Below are positions 21,836 to 32,610 of a stretch of DNA of 64,000 bases, piece by piece (within the stretch, counting starts at the first letter, position 1; every line of letters begins with the position of its first letter). The stretch spans positions 9,735,501 through 9,799,500 of the forward strand of contig JAMJFZ010002307.1 in NCBI GenBank assembly GCA_026225945.1, written 5' to 3'. Source of the DNA: Cricetomys ansorgei. Lineage: Eukaryota > Chordata > Mammalia > Rodentia > Nesomyidae. The notes beneath the pieces are model-generated. The model had not been told where the DNA came from, did no database searches, and saw nothing but the letters and a program-made list of their open reading frames with translations. The translations under genes and the position numbers were made by a program.

Positions 21836-22049
21836 TTGGAGAAGCAAGTAGAAGCACACATCAGCAATATGGTGTGAGCTCCAACATGACTGTAGTTTTG
21901 ACTCCAATCCCCACCAGGGTTCCCACTAACCACCGAAAGGGGAGGTTAGGAGGCCACTCAGTCCTTGCTGCCCTGAGGTGTGAAGTCCACATACCAATGC
22001 CACTGTCAAACTTGGAAACTCAAGATACACAAGAGGATTTATTTATGCT

Positions 22050-22183
22050 TTCTTCCTCTTCTTCTTCTTCTCCTTCTTCTCCTTCTTCTCCTTCTTCTCC
22101 TTCTTCTCCTTCTCCTCCTCCTCCTCCTCCTTCTCCTCCTTCTTCCTCTTTTTCTTCTTCTTCCTCCTCCTCCTTCTTCTTTT
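22050..22183. repeat. (CTT/CTC)n polypyrimidine tract
   Basis: About 134 bases of CTT and CTC triplets; plus-strand frames read runs of Ser, Leu or Pro and are not genes. Confidence 0.96.
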
Positions 22184-22659
22184 GTAAACCTTTTAAACTT
22201 TATGGGAAGAACATTCTAAACTCCTGCTTGCACGCATGTAGGATATATTCCATCTAGCTTTAAAACACATGACTGGCCTAAGCTGCATATCCTTAACTTG
22301 ATGCTTAGGCATGGTCTAAGAATTATCGTGTTTGATAGAACCGAAGTGCCTAGTCTAAAAATACTCCACTATCTGTCCCCACCACTATCCTTATTATTTT
22401 TAGTTTTGGAAATTATGTCATGTGGCATACACTGAATCACAATAATGGCCCACCTGTGTTTCAGGCCCAGGTAAAAGCCTAATAATTTAATCTTCCTTTT
22501 CCCAGCCAGCAATCTATTGATGTCTTCTTTGTTTAAGGAGCCAGACCGGACTAACAGAGAATGCGGGCTGCTAGGCAATGTAAGTCACTTACCTCCTTCT
22601 TAACCAGTTACTTTCTTCTTCTTGAAATTTATTCCCCAAATAGTAAGTCACATAGATCC

Positions 22660-22815
22660 AGGTGTGGTGTTATGTACCTGCAATCAGGAGTTGGTATGTG
22701 GAAGCAGGAGGATCAGGAGTTCAAGGTTGTCATGTTCAGCTATGTGTGGAGTTTGAGGTCAGCCTGGACTACATGAGATCTTGTTTCAAAAAAAAAAACA
22801 AAAACAAAAACACAC
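22660..22815 (+). repeat. B1-type SINE
   Basis: CAGGTGTGGTGTTATGTACC, GAAGCAGGAGGATCAGGAGT and AGCCTGGACTACATGAGATC with an A-rich tail. Confidence 0.75.
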
Positions 22816-23404
22816 AAAAATTCTAAAATATAGTTGAACTTCCCCACACACTTAATAAATCCAGAGCCATTTTCCCTCCACTGTGACCAGAGGTGAAATG
22901 TTACTTTAAATTTGGTGTCTTTCTTCTTAGTCATGGTTTGAAATTCTTCTACATTTGCGAGTAGCCAGTATCACCTCATGTTTACTATATTAATAGCCTC
23001 ATATTGTACATATCATCTACAACTTGCCTTTACAGTTGACATCACTTTGAGATCTGAACAGCCTGATACAAGTACTTTTTAGAAACTTTGAGCATCTGTA
23101 TTATAACTATATAAATTATCCAGTTCATTCTTTTAGTAGAAGTCCTGCTTTCAGTTCCTAAAAATATAGTTTCAGTAGCTGTGTGGGCCTTCTCCTTTAG
23201 CTGGATGGGGGTGTGTACATCTTCAACTGTATGGGGTGTGGCTTAAAGTGTTTCTAACTGGATTCTACCAGCTCATGTAGCTAACAAAGTATGTATAAGC
23301 TCTTGTTTGACCATATTCTTCTTAACTACACCCTTTCTTTCTAATGTATGTAAAATTGTGTCTAATTGCTTTAAGTTCTTGCTCATGAAGAAGGCTTATT
23401 TTTT

Positions 23405-23560
23405 TATTTGTGTGTTTGAGACAAGGTCTCCTTACATAGCTCTGGCTGTCCTGGAACTCACTAGGTAGACCATGCTGGCCTGGAATTCACAGAGATCCAC
23501 CTGCCTCTGCCTCCTGAGTGCTGGGTTTAATGGCATGCACCACAATGCCCTGGTAAAGAA
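23405..23560 (-). repeat. B1 SINE, near full length
   Basis: Plus strand: GAGACAAGGTCTCCTTACAT, TGGCTGTCCTGGAACTCACT, CACCTGCCTCTGCCTCCTGA and GCATGCACCACAATGCCC, the complement of the whole B1 unit. Confidence 0.9.
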
Positions 23561-23689
23561 GGCTGATTTTTAAACTATTTAAAATTTGTATTGTCAGTTA
23601 ATATTCTATCTTTACTGTCAGCATATTATTGTTATTAGTTATTTATTATTTTAGTCTTAAACTATTATTTCTATTATTATTATTTTATT

Positions 23690-23850
23690 GTATGATGTGT
23701 GTAGGTAGGCATGCCTGCCATGAATCTGTTCTCTCCTTCTACCTTTATGTGGCCTCTTGGGATCTAACCCAGGCCATCAGGCATGTGTCACAAGTGTTGA
23801 TCGAACTCATGGGAATCCACATTTCATGGTTCTTGAAATATATCCATGAA
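23690..23850 (-). repeat. B3-like SINE, diverged
   Basis: Plus strand ATGTGTGTAGGTAGGCATGC and GGATCTAACCCAGGCCATCA resemble the complement of a B3 body. Confidence 0.45.
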
Positions 23851-24379
23851 GAGTTATTTAGGTTTGGGTTATGGCTGCTAAATTCTTATAGAATTTCTAT
23901 ATTAGAAATTTTCCATGCCCCCCCTCCAATTCTTCTTGATTGAGCTGGGTATAGAATTTTTGGAAGTCACATTTTCCCTCGATGCTTTGAAGTGATGGCT
24001 TCCCTGTGCTCTTACACCAGTGACTGAGGACTTCTCTCCAGCTAAGAATGAGTCTCCTGCAGATACTACGTGTTTTCCTTCCAATATCTTCCAAAGTTAT
24101 TTACTAAAATTTGATAATCTGCAGTTTCATGATCATGTATTATTTAGATGTGGCCTTATTTTTAATTACCCTCCTAGGTACTTAGAATGCTCTGTCAGAA
24201 TCTGTCTGCAGATTCATCTGTTTGGAATTCTGATAAACATCTTGTAGATATGGGTTCATCTTCCCTCAGCTCTGCTCAAGTTGAGAGGTATATTCACAGT
24301 GTTATCATTCAACTCTCTTCCAGCTGTCGTCACTATACATTTTACTCTATTCAGAGTTAAATTTTGATTTAATCAATTA

Positions 24380-25335
24380 AGCTAGCTATAATTAGCTTCA
24401 CCAGTGAATAAAGGAGTCCCAAAGACAACCCTACTCCATCACAGGCTACTGCCTAATGCTGTTGGTTACTCTTTACAACCTGATAGTAAGGCTCTATTGC
24501 GGAAGACAACATGTACTATGTCGGGGAACACAAGCTGGTGCCCATCCAGAAGCTTCACCCCTACTGACTACCGGTTATGGTGCTGGGAGGTACCCTATAG
24601 CCCTGTATCTACTGGAGGAAAAAGATCATCACTATTTCCCTCCTGCAAACCCTGAGACCTGCAGTAGTGACCTGCCTGCAACAGTGACCAAATGTTATGA
24701 GAGCAACCAACCTCTTCTTTATTTAAGGCCCAGTCCATGAAATGGAAACCATACATGGCAGTTTTAGTGACCAAGCACCTTAGACTAGATAGGCCTGGGC
24801 CCTAAAGGAAAACCTATCGTTATTATTCTGCTAAGGGAGCATAGCAGTAAAATGACCCCTACTCATATATGGCTATATGCATAGATCAGTGCATCACTTT
24901 GCCCTCCCAAGAGAAGTCTCTTCTTGCAGTAAATGGGACATAACACAGAAACCCACAACTGGATAATGAAGAATGTGAGAGACTTTAGAAAACTCAGTCC
25001 TAAATGATAAGTCATTATCAAACCCTGCAGCTCAAGGCCCAGGGATCTATGTAGAAGAGGTGGCAGAAGATGGTGAGAGCTACAGGTAATGGATGACTCC
25101 AAGGAAATAGCATCTTCCAGATACAACAATGTATAGTTGTTTTTTTTTTAATTATTGTTTTAGTATTCTTTCTCTTACTGTTTCATTTCTGTTTGTTTTG
25201 ATTTTCTGGGAGAGGGTGGGGGGGAGAGAAAACAAAGTTGGGTGGGTAGGGAGGTGGGAAGGTTCTAGGAGGAGTTAGGGAAAGGAAAAGACATGATCGA
25301 AATATATTGTCTGACAAATATTTTTAAAAAATAAC
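24380..25335 (+). mobile_element. LINE-1 (Lx-type) 3' UTR
   Basis: Ends with GTGGGTAGGGAGGTGGGAAG, GTTCTAGGAGGAGTTAGGGA and GATCGAAATATATTGTCTGA, then an A/T-rich tail: the hallmark end of a rodent L1 3' UTR. The upstream part includes CTACCGGTTATGGTGCTGGG. The short open frames inside are not genes. Confidence 0.75.
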
Positions 25336-25379
25336 AAAATTAATTTTTAATTTAATTTAAGTAATTATGTTTTGTTTTA

Positions 25380-25550
25380 TTTTGGTTTGGTTTGGTTTGG
25401 TTTTTCAAGACAGGGTTTGTCTGTTGTAACTCTGGATGTCCTCAAATTTACTCTATAGACCAGGCTGGCTTTGAACTAACAGAGATCTGCCTGCCTTTGC
25501 CTCCCAAGTGCTGGAAATAAAGACATGTGTTCCCACCACCTGGCAGTAAT
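25380..25550 (-). repeat. B1 SINE
   Basis: Plus strand: CAAGACAGGGTTTGTCTGTT, TATAGACCAGGCTGGCTTTG and GCCTCCCAAGTGCTGG. A (TTTGG)n run precedes it at 25380-25400. Confidence 0.9.
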
Positions 25551-25729
25551 TAATATTTTTTTTTAATTTCAAAAGGTTTCAATTCAGTTATACATACTCT
25601 ATGCACTTTATGCCACTTTTTGTTTCATTATTGCTGGAAAATGGATATAATTCTGATCATTATGTCTGTGAACATCACAAATATACTGTAAGGTTTTGCT
25701 AAATCGCTATTTAAAACAAAATCTGACTT

Positions 25730-26330
25730 ATTGTGTGCTTTGATGTCTGTCATTGTGAGCAGAGATTTCTTCTTGTGACTTGGAACATGGACTCTAGGCT
25801 TATTGTCCATTTTCTTGCTTCTGATACAGTTCAGTCATTGTTCCTTCTCAACTGTCACAGCCATTCTGGGGTCTTTCTTATTGTGGGTGCTACCGTGCTT
25901 CCTGTAGACTTTTACCAAGTCCAGCGGTTAGGCTTGGCCTTGGCACTAAGATTGGCTATGTGTCCCTGTTCTGGGTGGAGATCCCACTGTGCCTGATCTG
26001 GGGTGGAACATTTTGAATCTTTTGCCGACTGGAGCTCAGAACTCAGAACTATCCTCTCTCTGCCTGGAGCACAGAGGCCAGTCTGCAAGGCCCACTCCCC
26101 ACGCCACTTGAGTTTCCGTTTCTTTTATGACTTGGAGTTGAGCGTTGCTCTGGAACTCAGTCCTGCGCCTCTGGCTTTCCTTTTGGTTTTATGGAAAGAG
26201 CAAACTGAAGATGACAGAGCAAGACTTTGCTGCTCTCTTTGCACAGCAACCCCAATATTAATCTGCCTCTGTTTTACTTTTAGTAAATAATAAAAATATG
26301 GCACAGAACAGGGTCTTTTTTTTTTCTAAT
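25730..26330 (+). other. Possible LTR-derived segment, unresolved
   Basis: Two adjoining frames (25733-25996 and 26003-26290) are open but resemble no protein I know. The 3' part TGCTGCTCTCTTTGCACAGC followed by AATATTAATCTGCC and AATAATAAAAATATGG resembles an LTR R/U5 and polyadenylation region. I cannot assign a family. Confidence 0.3.
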
Positions 26331-28984
26331 TAGATAGTTCGACATAATCTTAAATCATGTTCAGATCTAAGATATGTCAGTTTCTGTAATTGACTTTGAG
26401 CCGTTCACGGCAATCAGGAAGGACAATGATGTGTGCAGGTGGGCAGGAGGTATTTAAAATTTACTTTCCAACAGACAGCACCAGCATACAGAAGCAAGGC
26501 TTCTCTGCCAGTCACACACTCATCTCTGTTATTTTTCTTGGTGAGAAAATTACAGGCCCGGGGTGTGTCCTCTGTAACTGAGCCCACTTCTCAGTGTCAA
26601 AAGGTGCCACGACTGTGTTCACTTGATGGAAATCTGAAAAGTCTGAATGCGATCGTCAGAGAGATGACATGAACAAAGGGGAAGAAGCCAAGGCTGCCTG
26701 CCGAGTCGTAGGAGCTGTTGATGCTAGGGGCGCATCAGCCAGAGAGGCTCTGCTTTGCCTGCAACAGTCTAGCAAGGCAACCGGGTCAGGCGTGTGACCC
26801 TCGATGGGAGGGACCTACACCCGTCTCTCCTGGTGCACAGAAGAAAGGAGATGTCATTTTACTATCCATCCTGATGGCAGAAATCGGGAGAGCGGGGGCT
26901 GGGGGGACCTGATCCTTAAGTCTAGGCCCAAGCTACCACTTTGTGCTTAGAAGATGATGAGAGACCTGACCTGTGTGTTTCTAAATGGAACCCTGAGGTA
27001 TGATGACCGCAGTCACCCGGGATACAGGAGGGGTGGCGACCATCAGAGCCACTGCCTCGGTTCCCGTCCTCGTTGTAACAGCTGAGTTAACTCTTCCCTC
27101 TCATCTCACCTTCATTTTTGTTTTTTCTCAACACATGTAAGTCCAGAAGCCACTTGATCTCAGTTTAGCCAGTTTCTCTGTCACAGACCAGCCACCCTTC
27201 CTTCTGTGACATTTCCCCGCTTAATTAATTTCAATTTTCTTTTATTCCTGATGGCTCCAGTAATTTTCTATCTAATGCCATTGGCAACCCTTTTATTAAT
27301 TGGTCATATTCTGTGTCCCACTCTGTTGATTTTTTATTACTAGTCAGAGTGAGAAAGACACATACTTTTATATATATTGCAAACTATTTACATTACTTTT
27401 TAATAGTACCTACTATTCACCATTATTATATGTACAGTAGCAATAGGATGGATTAGTCTGGCCAACCACAGCTTACCAAGCTAAACTTGAACTGCAAGTT
27501 GTTTTTGTATGTCTTAGGAAATAACAGTGAGATTTTCATTTTTAATAGGTTAATGAGAATCAGAGAAATAGTAACTCATAACATGAAAATAAATTGAAAT
27601 TCAAATCTTGCTATCTATAAAGTAGTATGAGAGCAACGCCCTGGTATCTCATGTACATGTCACTTGTGGCAATAATAAAGTGTAGTAATTCCAATGCAGA
27701 GCATGTGGTCTGTAGAATGTCATGTCTATGTTAGCCAAGGCTTTAGAGAAAAGGGTTTGCCAGCTCCCGGAATGGGTGACAGTTCTGAAACCTGAGACTT
27801 AGAATTCACACCTGCTGAAGCTACACATACGACTCCCAGATGTCTTTGACCGTATGCTCAGGCTTTGAACCACTTCTCTGCATCGCTGCTTGATAATTTG
27901 TCCATTGCCTAGGCGAGATTCAACATCTTTCAGCCTGGGGCTCTGCTACAAGAAAGAATTTTCCCCAGCCAAATCACCTTGTGTTCCTTCTTTGATCTGT
28001 CTTCATTCTTTACCACATAAAGTCTCAACTCACTTTTAGGCACTTAACATCTCTCCCTGTATTTCTGACCACCTTTCTTGAATTCTTTTGGTGCACCTGT
28101 CAGCAAGTGAAAAACCTGGCCATGCCTGATTAAAGGTATTTTTATGTATCATATGTATGTATTATTATGTATTTTTTCTCATTATGACAGAGAATATTAC
28201 CAAGAAATGGAATTAATCAACTATTTATATTCACAATAGAGATACATGACTAATACACCCATGGGCTGTTTCCATGTGTCATCTTGACAGTGACCATTTC
28301 TAGGTCTTGTCTGACACAGCGACCAACTGTGCATGTCTAATATTTTCCAGTTCCTAAGCTGTTGTTCCCAGGTATATCTTTCTTCCCAGAAATGGCCTCT
28401 TCCTCCTGAAGTGCTCACATTACGCTGAAGCATCTTCAACAATTAAATATTAACTGGGTGTCAGCGCCTAAGGGTTTTGGGGCTCTTTTGAACTGGTCGC
28501 ATGCATCTTTTGTGCTCAATTTATTCCTTGCCATTTTTTCTACTTTCTCCGAGAGCACCAGATTCAGAACAACTGTATCAAAAATCAAAGCGCTGCCCTG
28601 GGCCTCCTGCTCTGCCCCTGCTTATTTCATGGAGGAAGGCTTCAGCACATGGCTAATGACTGCAACAAATGCCCTTTTATCCTCAAGAGCAGTGCGTCTG
28701 TCCTGTGAGCGGGTACCACAAATGCTTTAGAAACGTAAAACCTCAAAACAGAAAGATGGCGGTGTATGTCTCAAGAATGCATTAATAATGGGAGTTTTAG
28801 GGCTCTGAATTAGCCTTAGTCATCGTGTTCATAAATTCCCTCTTCTATAACACATACCCAAATACCACCTGATGTAACCTCAAGTCTAATGTATATTTGT
28901 ACCTTTATATATAATTCTCATATTCTCAACTTATCATCTCTTCTGAAATCTGAGATAGTGCACTCATGACTTTAAAACAGGGCA

Positions 28985-29180
28985 CAGCACTGCTGGAGAG
29001 ATGGCCAGTGGGTAAAGACGCTTGCTGCCAAGCCTGAGGACTTGGAGTTAATCCCAGCAACTCACAAAGAAGTGGAGGGGCAGAATAAATTCATGCAGGT
29101 TGTCCTCTGACCTTTACATGTGTGTCTCACATGTGCATGTGCACACAGACACACACAGACAAAGAGAGAGAGAGAGAATG
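28985..29180 (+). repeat. B2/B3 SINE
   Basis: CTGCTGGAGAGATGGCCAGT head, TTGTCCTCTGACCTTTACAT body and CA/GA-rich tail. Confidence 0.8.
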
Positions 29181-29194
29181 AAAAAATGAAAACC

Positions 29195-29400
29195 AAAGAC
29201 AGGAGTGATAGACCATGCTTGCAATCGTATTGCTGGTGAGATGGAGAAAGGTTGATCCCTGGGGCTCACTCTCTAACTAGCCTGGTTGAATAGGCAAGCT
29301 CTAGGCCAACAAGAGACCCTGTCTCAAAATAAGATGGATAGTGTTCCTGTTGATGAGACCCAAGATAGCTCTCTGGTGTCCACACGTGCACATGTGCACT
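29195..29400 (+). repeat. B4-type SINE
   Basis: GCTGGTGAGATGGAGAAAGG, AACAAGAGACCCTGTCTCAA and a following CTCTGGTGTCCACACGTGCA follow the B4 plus-strand order; the head is degenerate. Confidence 0.55.
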
Positions 29401-29589
29401 GGTATGGTTGTTGATTGTACCTCATTCTGTGCCTCATTTTTGTGTCTGTTTTTCTTCTCTTTATTGCTTCTTTTTTTCTTTCTAAGATGTAGGGTTTCAT
29501 ATACACCAGGCTAGCCTTGAACTTTATATATAGCAGAGGATAATGTTGAAATTCTGATTGATCCTCCTGCCACCCTATCCCAAGAGCTG

Positions 29590-29790
29590 GGATGCTTCAG
29601 TTTGCTTATGTGGTGGATTATTTTTCTTGATTTCCATCTGTTAAAACATACTGCATCTTTATCTAGGATGAATCCTACTTGATCATGGTGGATGATGTTT
29701 TTGATGTGATCTTGGATTTGGTTTGCAAGAATTTTATTGTAGAGGAATATTTGGTCTTTTGGTACAGTAGTGTGGCAACTCAAAGGTAGA
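29590..29790 (-). pseudogene. LINE-1 ORF2 reverse transcriptase fragment
   Basis: The minus-strand translation reads NKILANQIQDHIKNIIHHDQ, then VGF and, later, KIIHHISKLKH. This is the L1 ORF2 reverse transcriptase region between the PISL and active-site motifs. About 65 residues remain, with no catalytic FADD box. It lies alone, without the rest of ORF2, and is dead. Confidence 0.85.
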
Positions 29791-29794
29791 AGGA

Positions 29795-30180
29795 ATGTTG
29801 GTACACACCTTTAATCACAGTATTCAAAAGGTAGTGGGTGCACATGCCTTTAATACCCAAGACAGAAGCAAGTAGAAGCAGAGTGCTCAGAAGGAGTCAG
29901 CATCAGACAGGAGGAGTTAGAAGCAGTCTGTTAGAGAATCAGTCAGATAAGACACAGAAGTGGTTCAGCAGAAGGAGAGTGAGTTTGGGAGAAAAAGTCA
30001 GCCAACAGTGAAAATCAGTTTGAAGCCAAGCAGAGCAGTTCAGTCAGAGAAATTGAGGGGACCACAGAAGTATTCAAATTTCTTTAATACTTGTTAGCCA
30101 AAGGGCTATAGCTTTCAACTTTCCTTCTTGAGAATGACTTAGCATTTGCTAATAAATGTTGGGACAAAACAGGTTTGGCT
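29795..30180 (+). repeat. Unclassified interspersed repeat with B1-like heads
   Basis: Two adjacent phrases, TTGGTACACACCTTTAATCA and GTGCACATGCCTTTAATACC, look like B1 heads. They are followed by AGAAGCA/GTCAG-rich sequence that fits no SINE body. It may be an LTR or composite repeat; the family is unknown to me. Confidence 0.4.
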
Positions 30181-30969
30181 TGTCTACCTCCTCTTTTCAT
30201 CATGCTTTAGTCTTTGCCTTCCTAACTTTCCACAATTAGTGCTCAACTATTTTAAGCTAAAATGTGTGGAACATCTCTTAAATCCCAGGCCCAGTGTTCA
30301 TGAGGCTGTATAAAGCAGAATGTTGACTTCAAAGAGTTAGTTTGATTATGCACCTACAGCTATGGCCTGAGTCTCAGTCCAGACTTACCTCTTCCTAGAA
30401 TTTAAGTCAGGATTTTACCAGGTAAGATTGCCCTGTAATTGAATTAATTTCTAGCTCGTTCCTTTAGCTCCATTAACCTTGCAGGTCTTGGGCCTGTGCC
30501 ACTGTTAATTTTGAAAACTTAATAACGATCCTGGGATTCTGCCAATGGAACTTTAATTAATTTTTGACAGTCAGATAAAAAATACGTCCTATAGTCAGGT
30601 TTTGAGTTCTTTCTTCCGATTGTTTCTTTTTTCTTTTTTATCCTAAGGAACACTGTCACGATGTCCTTTTTCCTAACCTATCCACAATGGTCACATATGA
30701 CTGGCAGTCTAATGATGGCAGCCATTAAAAAGTACACACTGAAGAACATGAGCAGAGGGAGTTGAGTGCTTTGATGAAGCACTCAAACATTCTGATGACA
30801 AACTGCTATCTTAAGGAGACCACTCTTCCTTACACTCTGCAACATGTTACCTTACAATGCGACGTTAAAGTCGGAGAATATGGTGAAAAATCACCTGCGG
30901 CTAAGACCGTTGCTAAAAGCTCCCCCAAATCGGCATCAACGCGCTATTTCATTTTATTTTTCTGCAGTC

Positions 30970-31025
30970 AGAAGGATTGGGTGTGAGGCCAGCCCAGGCT
31001 ACATAACAAGAGCATCTTAATAATA
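30970..31025 (+). repeat. B1 3' fragment
   Basis: GTGAGGCCAGCCCAGGCTAC followed by ATAACAAGAGCATC matches the last third of a B1. Confidence 0.5.
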
Positions 31026-31475
31026 GAGTACATCTTTTTATGCCTTTCAGCTAAGAATGTACAATTAAGGTCGAGTCAGCTGACTATGAATACAAATTCA
31101 CCCTCTCAAGAATCAAATTGCTTTGTTTAGGAATATATGTTCTGGAACCAGACACAACTGTCCATGATCATGCATTTAAGTTGTGTGGGAGAAATTTACA
31201 TGTTCCAGTCATTAGCCTGAAATTATCATTCAGTCTCAAAATACACTGTCAATAAAATGTACTTTTTAAAATTTAAAACAGATTTTAAAAATTAAAAGAT
31301 AATAGTGAATACCATCAAACTCGGGCAAGGAGCTGTTTTCTTAACATAATGAAGGGTATAGAGCTATGTTGCTAGACCCCAAGTCTTGCCATTCTGGTGG
31401 GCTATACCTCAGCTAGAGCTCTGTGAGGACACACTCAGAAGAGGAGCACAGAGAATGACGTCACGGGGTGCTTAC

Positions 31476-31749
31476 TTGTCAACACGGTGATCGATCTGGA
31501 TGGCTTGGTGACCACATTCCCATTGACCACCACCAGAGTGATGATGTAGTAAAGACCATGATAAGTGGCTTTGAAGACCACAGGAGGGGGCAGTGTGCTG
31601 TTGAAGTCCTCAAACTCAAAGAAATAGTTTTTGGATTCTCCAGCCACCCTCACCACATATGCAGATGCTGGGCTGACGATGTCAGAAGCTTCTAGAGACA
31701 CAGCGATACTGTTGTCATCTCGGACAGTCACGTGGAATGCTGTAACAAT
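31476..31749 (-). CDS. Ptpro: Ptpro exon 2: first FnIII repeat
   Basis: 274 nt, phase 0 to 1. The acceptor AG lies at 31750-31751 and the donor GTAAG at 31471-31475. The exon opens with I-V-T-A-F-H-V, which in mouse PTPRO as I recall it directly follows the signal peptide exon, and continues through the [15 protein letters not shown] and [16 protein letters not shown] stretches of the first FnIII repeat, ending in SITVLT. One N-glycosylation sequon (NST) is visible. There is no initiator here: the mature N-terminus starts in this exon and exon 1 must lie upstream beyond the window. Identity is certain from the sequence; residue differences from mouse (for example VRDDNS where I recall VQDDNN) suggest another rodent. 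Confidence 0.96.
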
Positions 31750-32324
31750 CTGTTTAAGAGGAAGATGAGAGATGGAAGTCAGATTCAGGTAACCAGCAAT
31801 AAAGTTATGCCAGGGTGATTTTTCTAAAACGAACACTCGTGATGAGCATGGTTACCTAAGGTAAGTGCAGGTATTTTAGTCACACACCAAAAGCCAATTT
31901 GCCCATCTCATGAAAAATGATCTCAGAGTTTTCCAATGAGCATTTGATAATCCATTGAAAAACTGTCTCCAACTCATGGAGTATTTAGTGTTAAAATCAC
32001 ACAATACACATCAAATGGATGGAGAGATGACAAATGAAGTCACTGTCAAAGTTAATTACCATGGAAGTCCTGTGTTAAGCAAGTGGGAGAAATATTTGAG
32101 GAAATGCTATTTTCAAGGAAGTTATTTCAAGGTAATTATTTCCTTTCTTTTGCTCACCTGTCAGTTCTGAAAGTGGGGAAGATGTCAGGACAGAATCCCG
32201 TGATGATAATTGTCATTATAGACTAGCCAGCCTTAAAGCAGAGAAGCTAAGATGAAGAATTGACCTTACTGGCACCATGGATGCCTAAAAACCTTCCTTC
32301 AACTCTTTATAAGTTTTAAAGTTT

Positions 32325-32405
32325 AGGGACATGGGATATAGCTCATTTGGTAGAATGTTTAGCTTGCATGTATGAAGCTAAATTAAGTCCCAAGTACCAC
32401 ATACT
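32325..32405 (+). repeat. ID-type SINE
   Basis: ATGGGATATAGCTCATTTGG, TAGAATGTTTAGCTTGCATG and AAGTCCCAAGTACCAC follow the tRNA-Ala-like ID unit. Confidence 0.7.
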
Positions 32406-32424
32406 CAAACAAAAAAATTACTAG

Positions 32425-32610
32425 CCAGTGGAATGACTCAGGAGAGACATCTCAGAAGAGACAGTTCAGTGCTTAGGATTGTGAGAACTAGAATTCTGTT
32501 CCAGCACCCACATCGTCCAGCTCACAACTGTGTATAACTCCACACACACATGCATGCACGCACACACACACACACACACATACACCCACACAAATAAATC
32601 TTTTAAAAAA
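32425..32610 (+). repeat. B2/B3 SINE
   Basis: CAGTTCAGTGCTTAGGATTG, CCAGCACCCACATCGTCCAG and a CA-rich part ending AAATAAATCTTTT. Confidence 0.75.

Larger units (their letters stand above)
19518..31475 (-). other. Ptpro: Ptpro intron 2
   Basis: 12 kb without a coding exon. Dominated by L1 3' ends, SINEs of both orientations, and polypyrimidine arrays. The stretches 19560-20320, 20550-21180, 26330-28980 and 30190-31470 are mostly single-copy-looking DNA without a gene I recognise. Confidence 0.88.
3780..31749 (-). other. Ptpro: Ptpro gene body, partial (coding exons 2 to 10)
   Basis: Nine exons in one orientation spell a continuous fibronectin type III ectodomain that I recognise as PTPRO (GLEPP1), an R3-class receptor tyrosine phosphatase. 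Known of the family: a single-pass membrane protein with about eight FnIII repeats outside and one phosphatase domain inside, found on podocyte foot processes and in neurons, with Eph receptors reported as substrates; human defects cause nephrotic syndrome. Seen here: exon lengths 274, 159, 153, 444, 162, 197, 121, 194 and 112, all with AG acceptors and GT donors and compatible phases, no stops or frameshifts. About 605 residues are encoded, roughly residues 26 to 630 of a protein near 1220 residues. The signal-peptide exon, membrane segment and catalytic domain are outside the window. The short PTPROt isoform is known to start from an internal promoter near the membrane exon, so it would not include these exons. 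Confidence 0.96.

Noticed and set aside
21874..22257. 127-codon frame with Ser/Pro run
   Set aside because: Its length comes from the CTT/CTC array; the ends have no recognisable protein sequence.
31750..31836. Upstream extension of the exon 2 frame to an ATG at 31836
   Set aside because: The extension is intron sequence beyond a good AG acceptor, and its translation does not resemble the PTPRO signal peptide.
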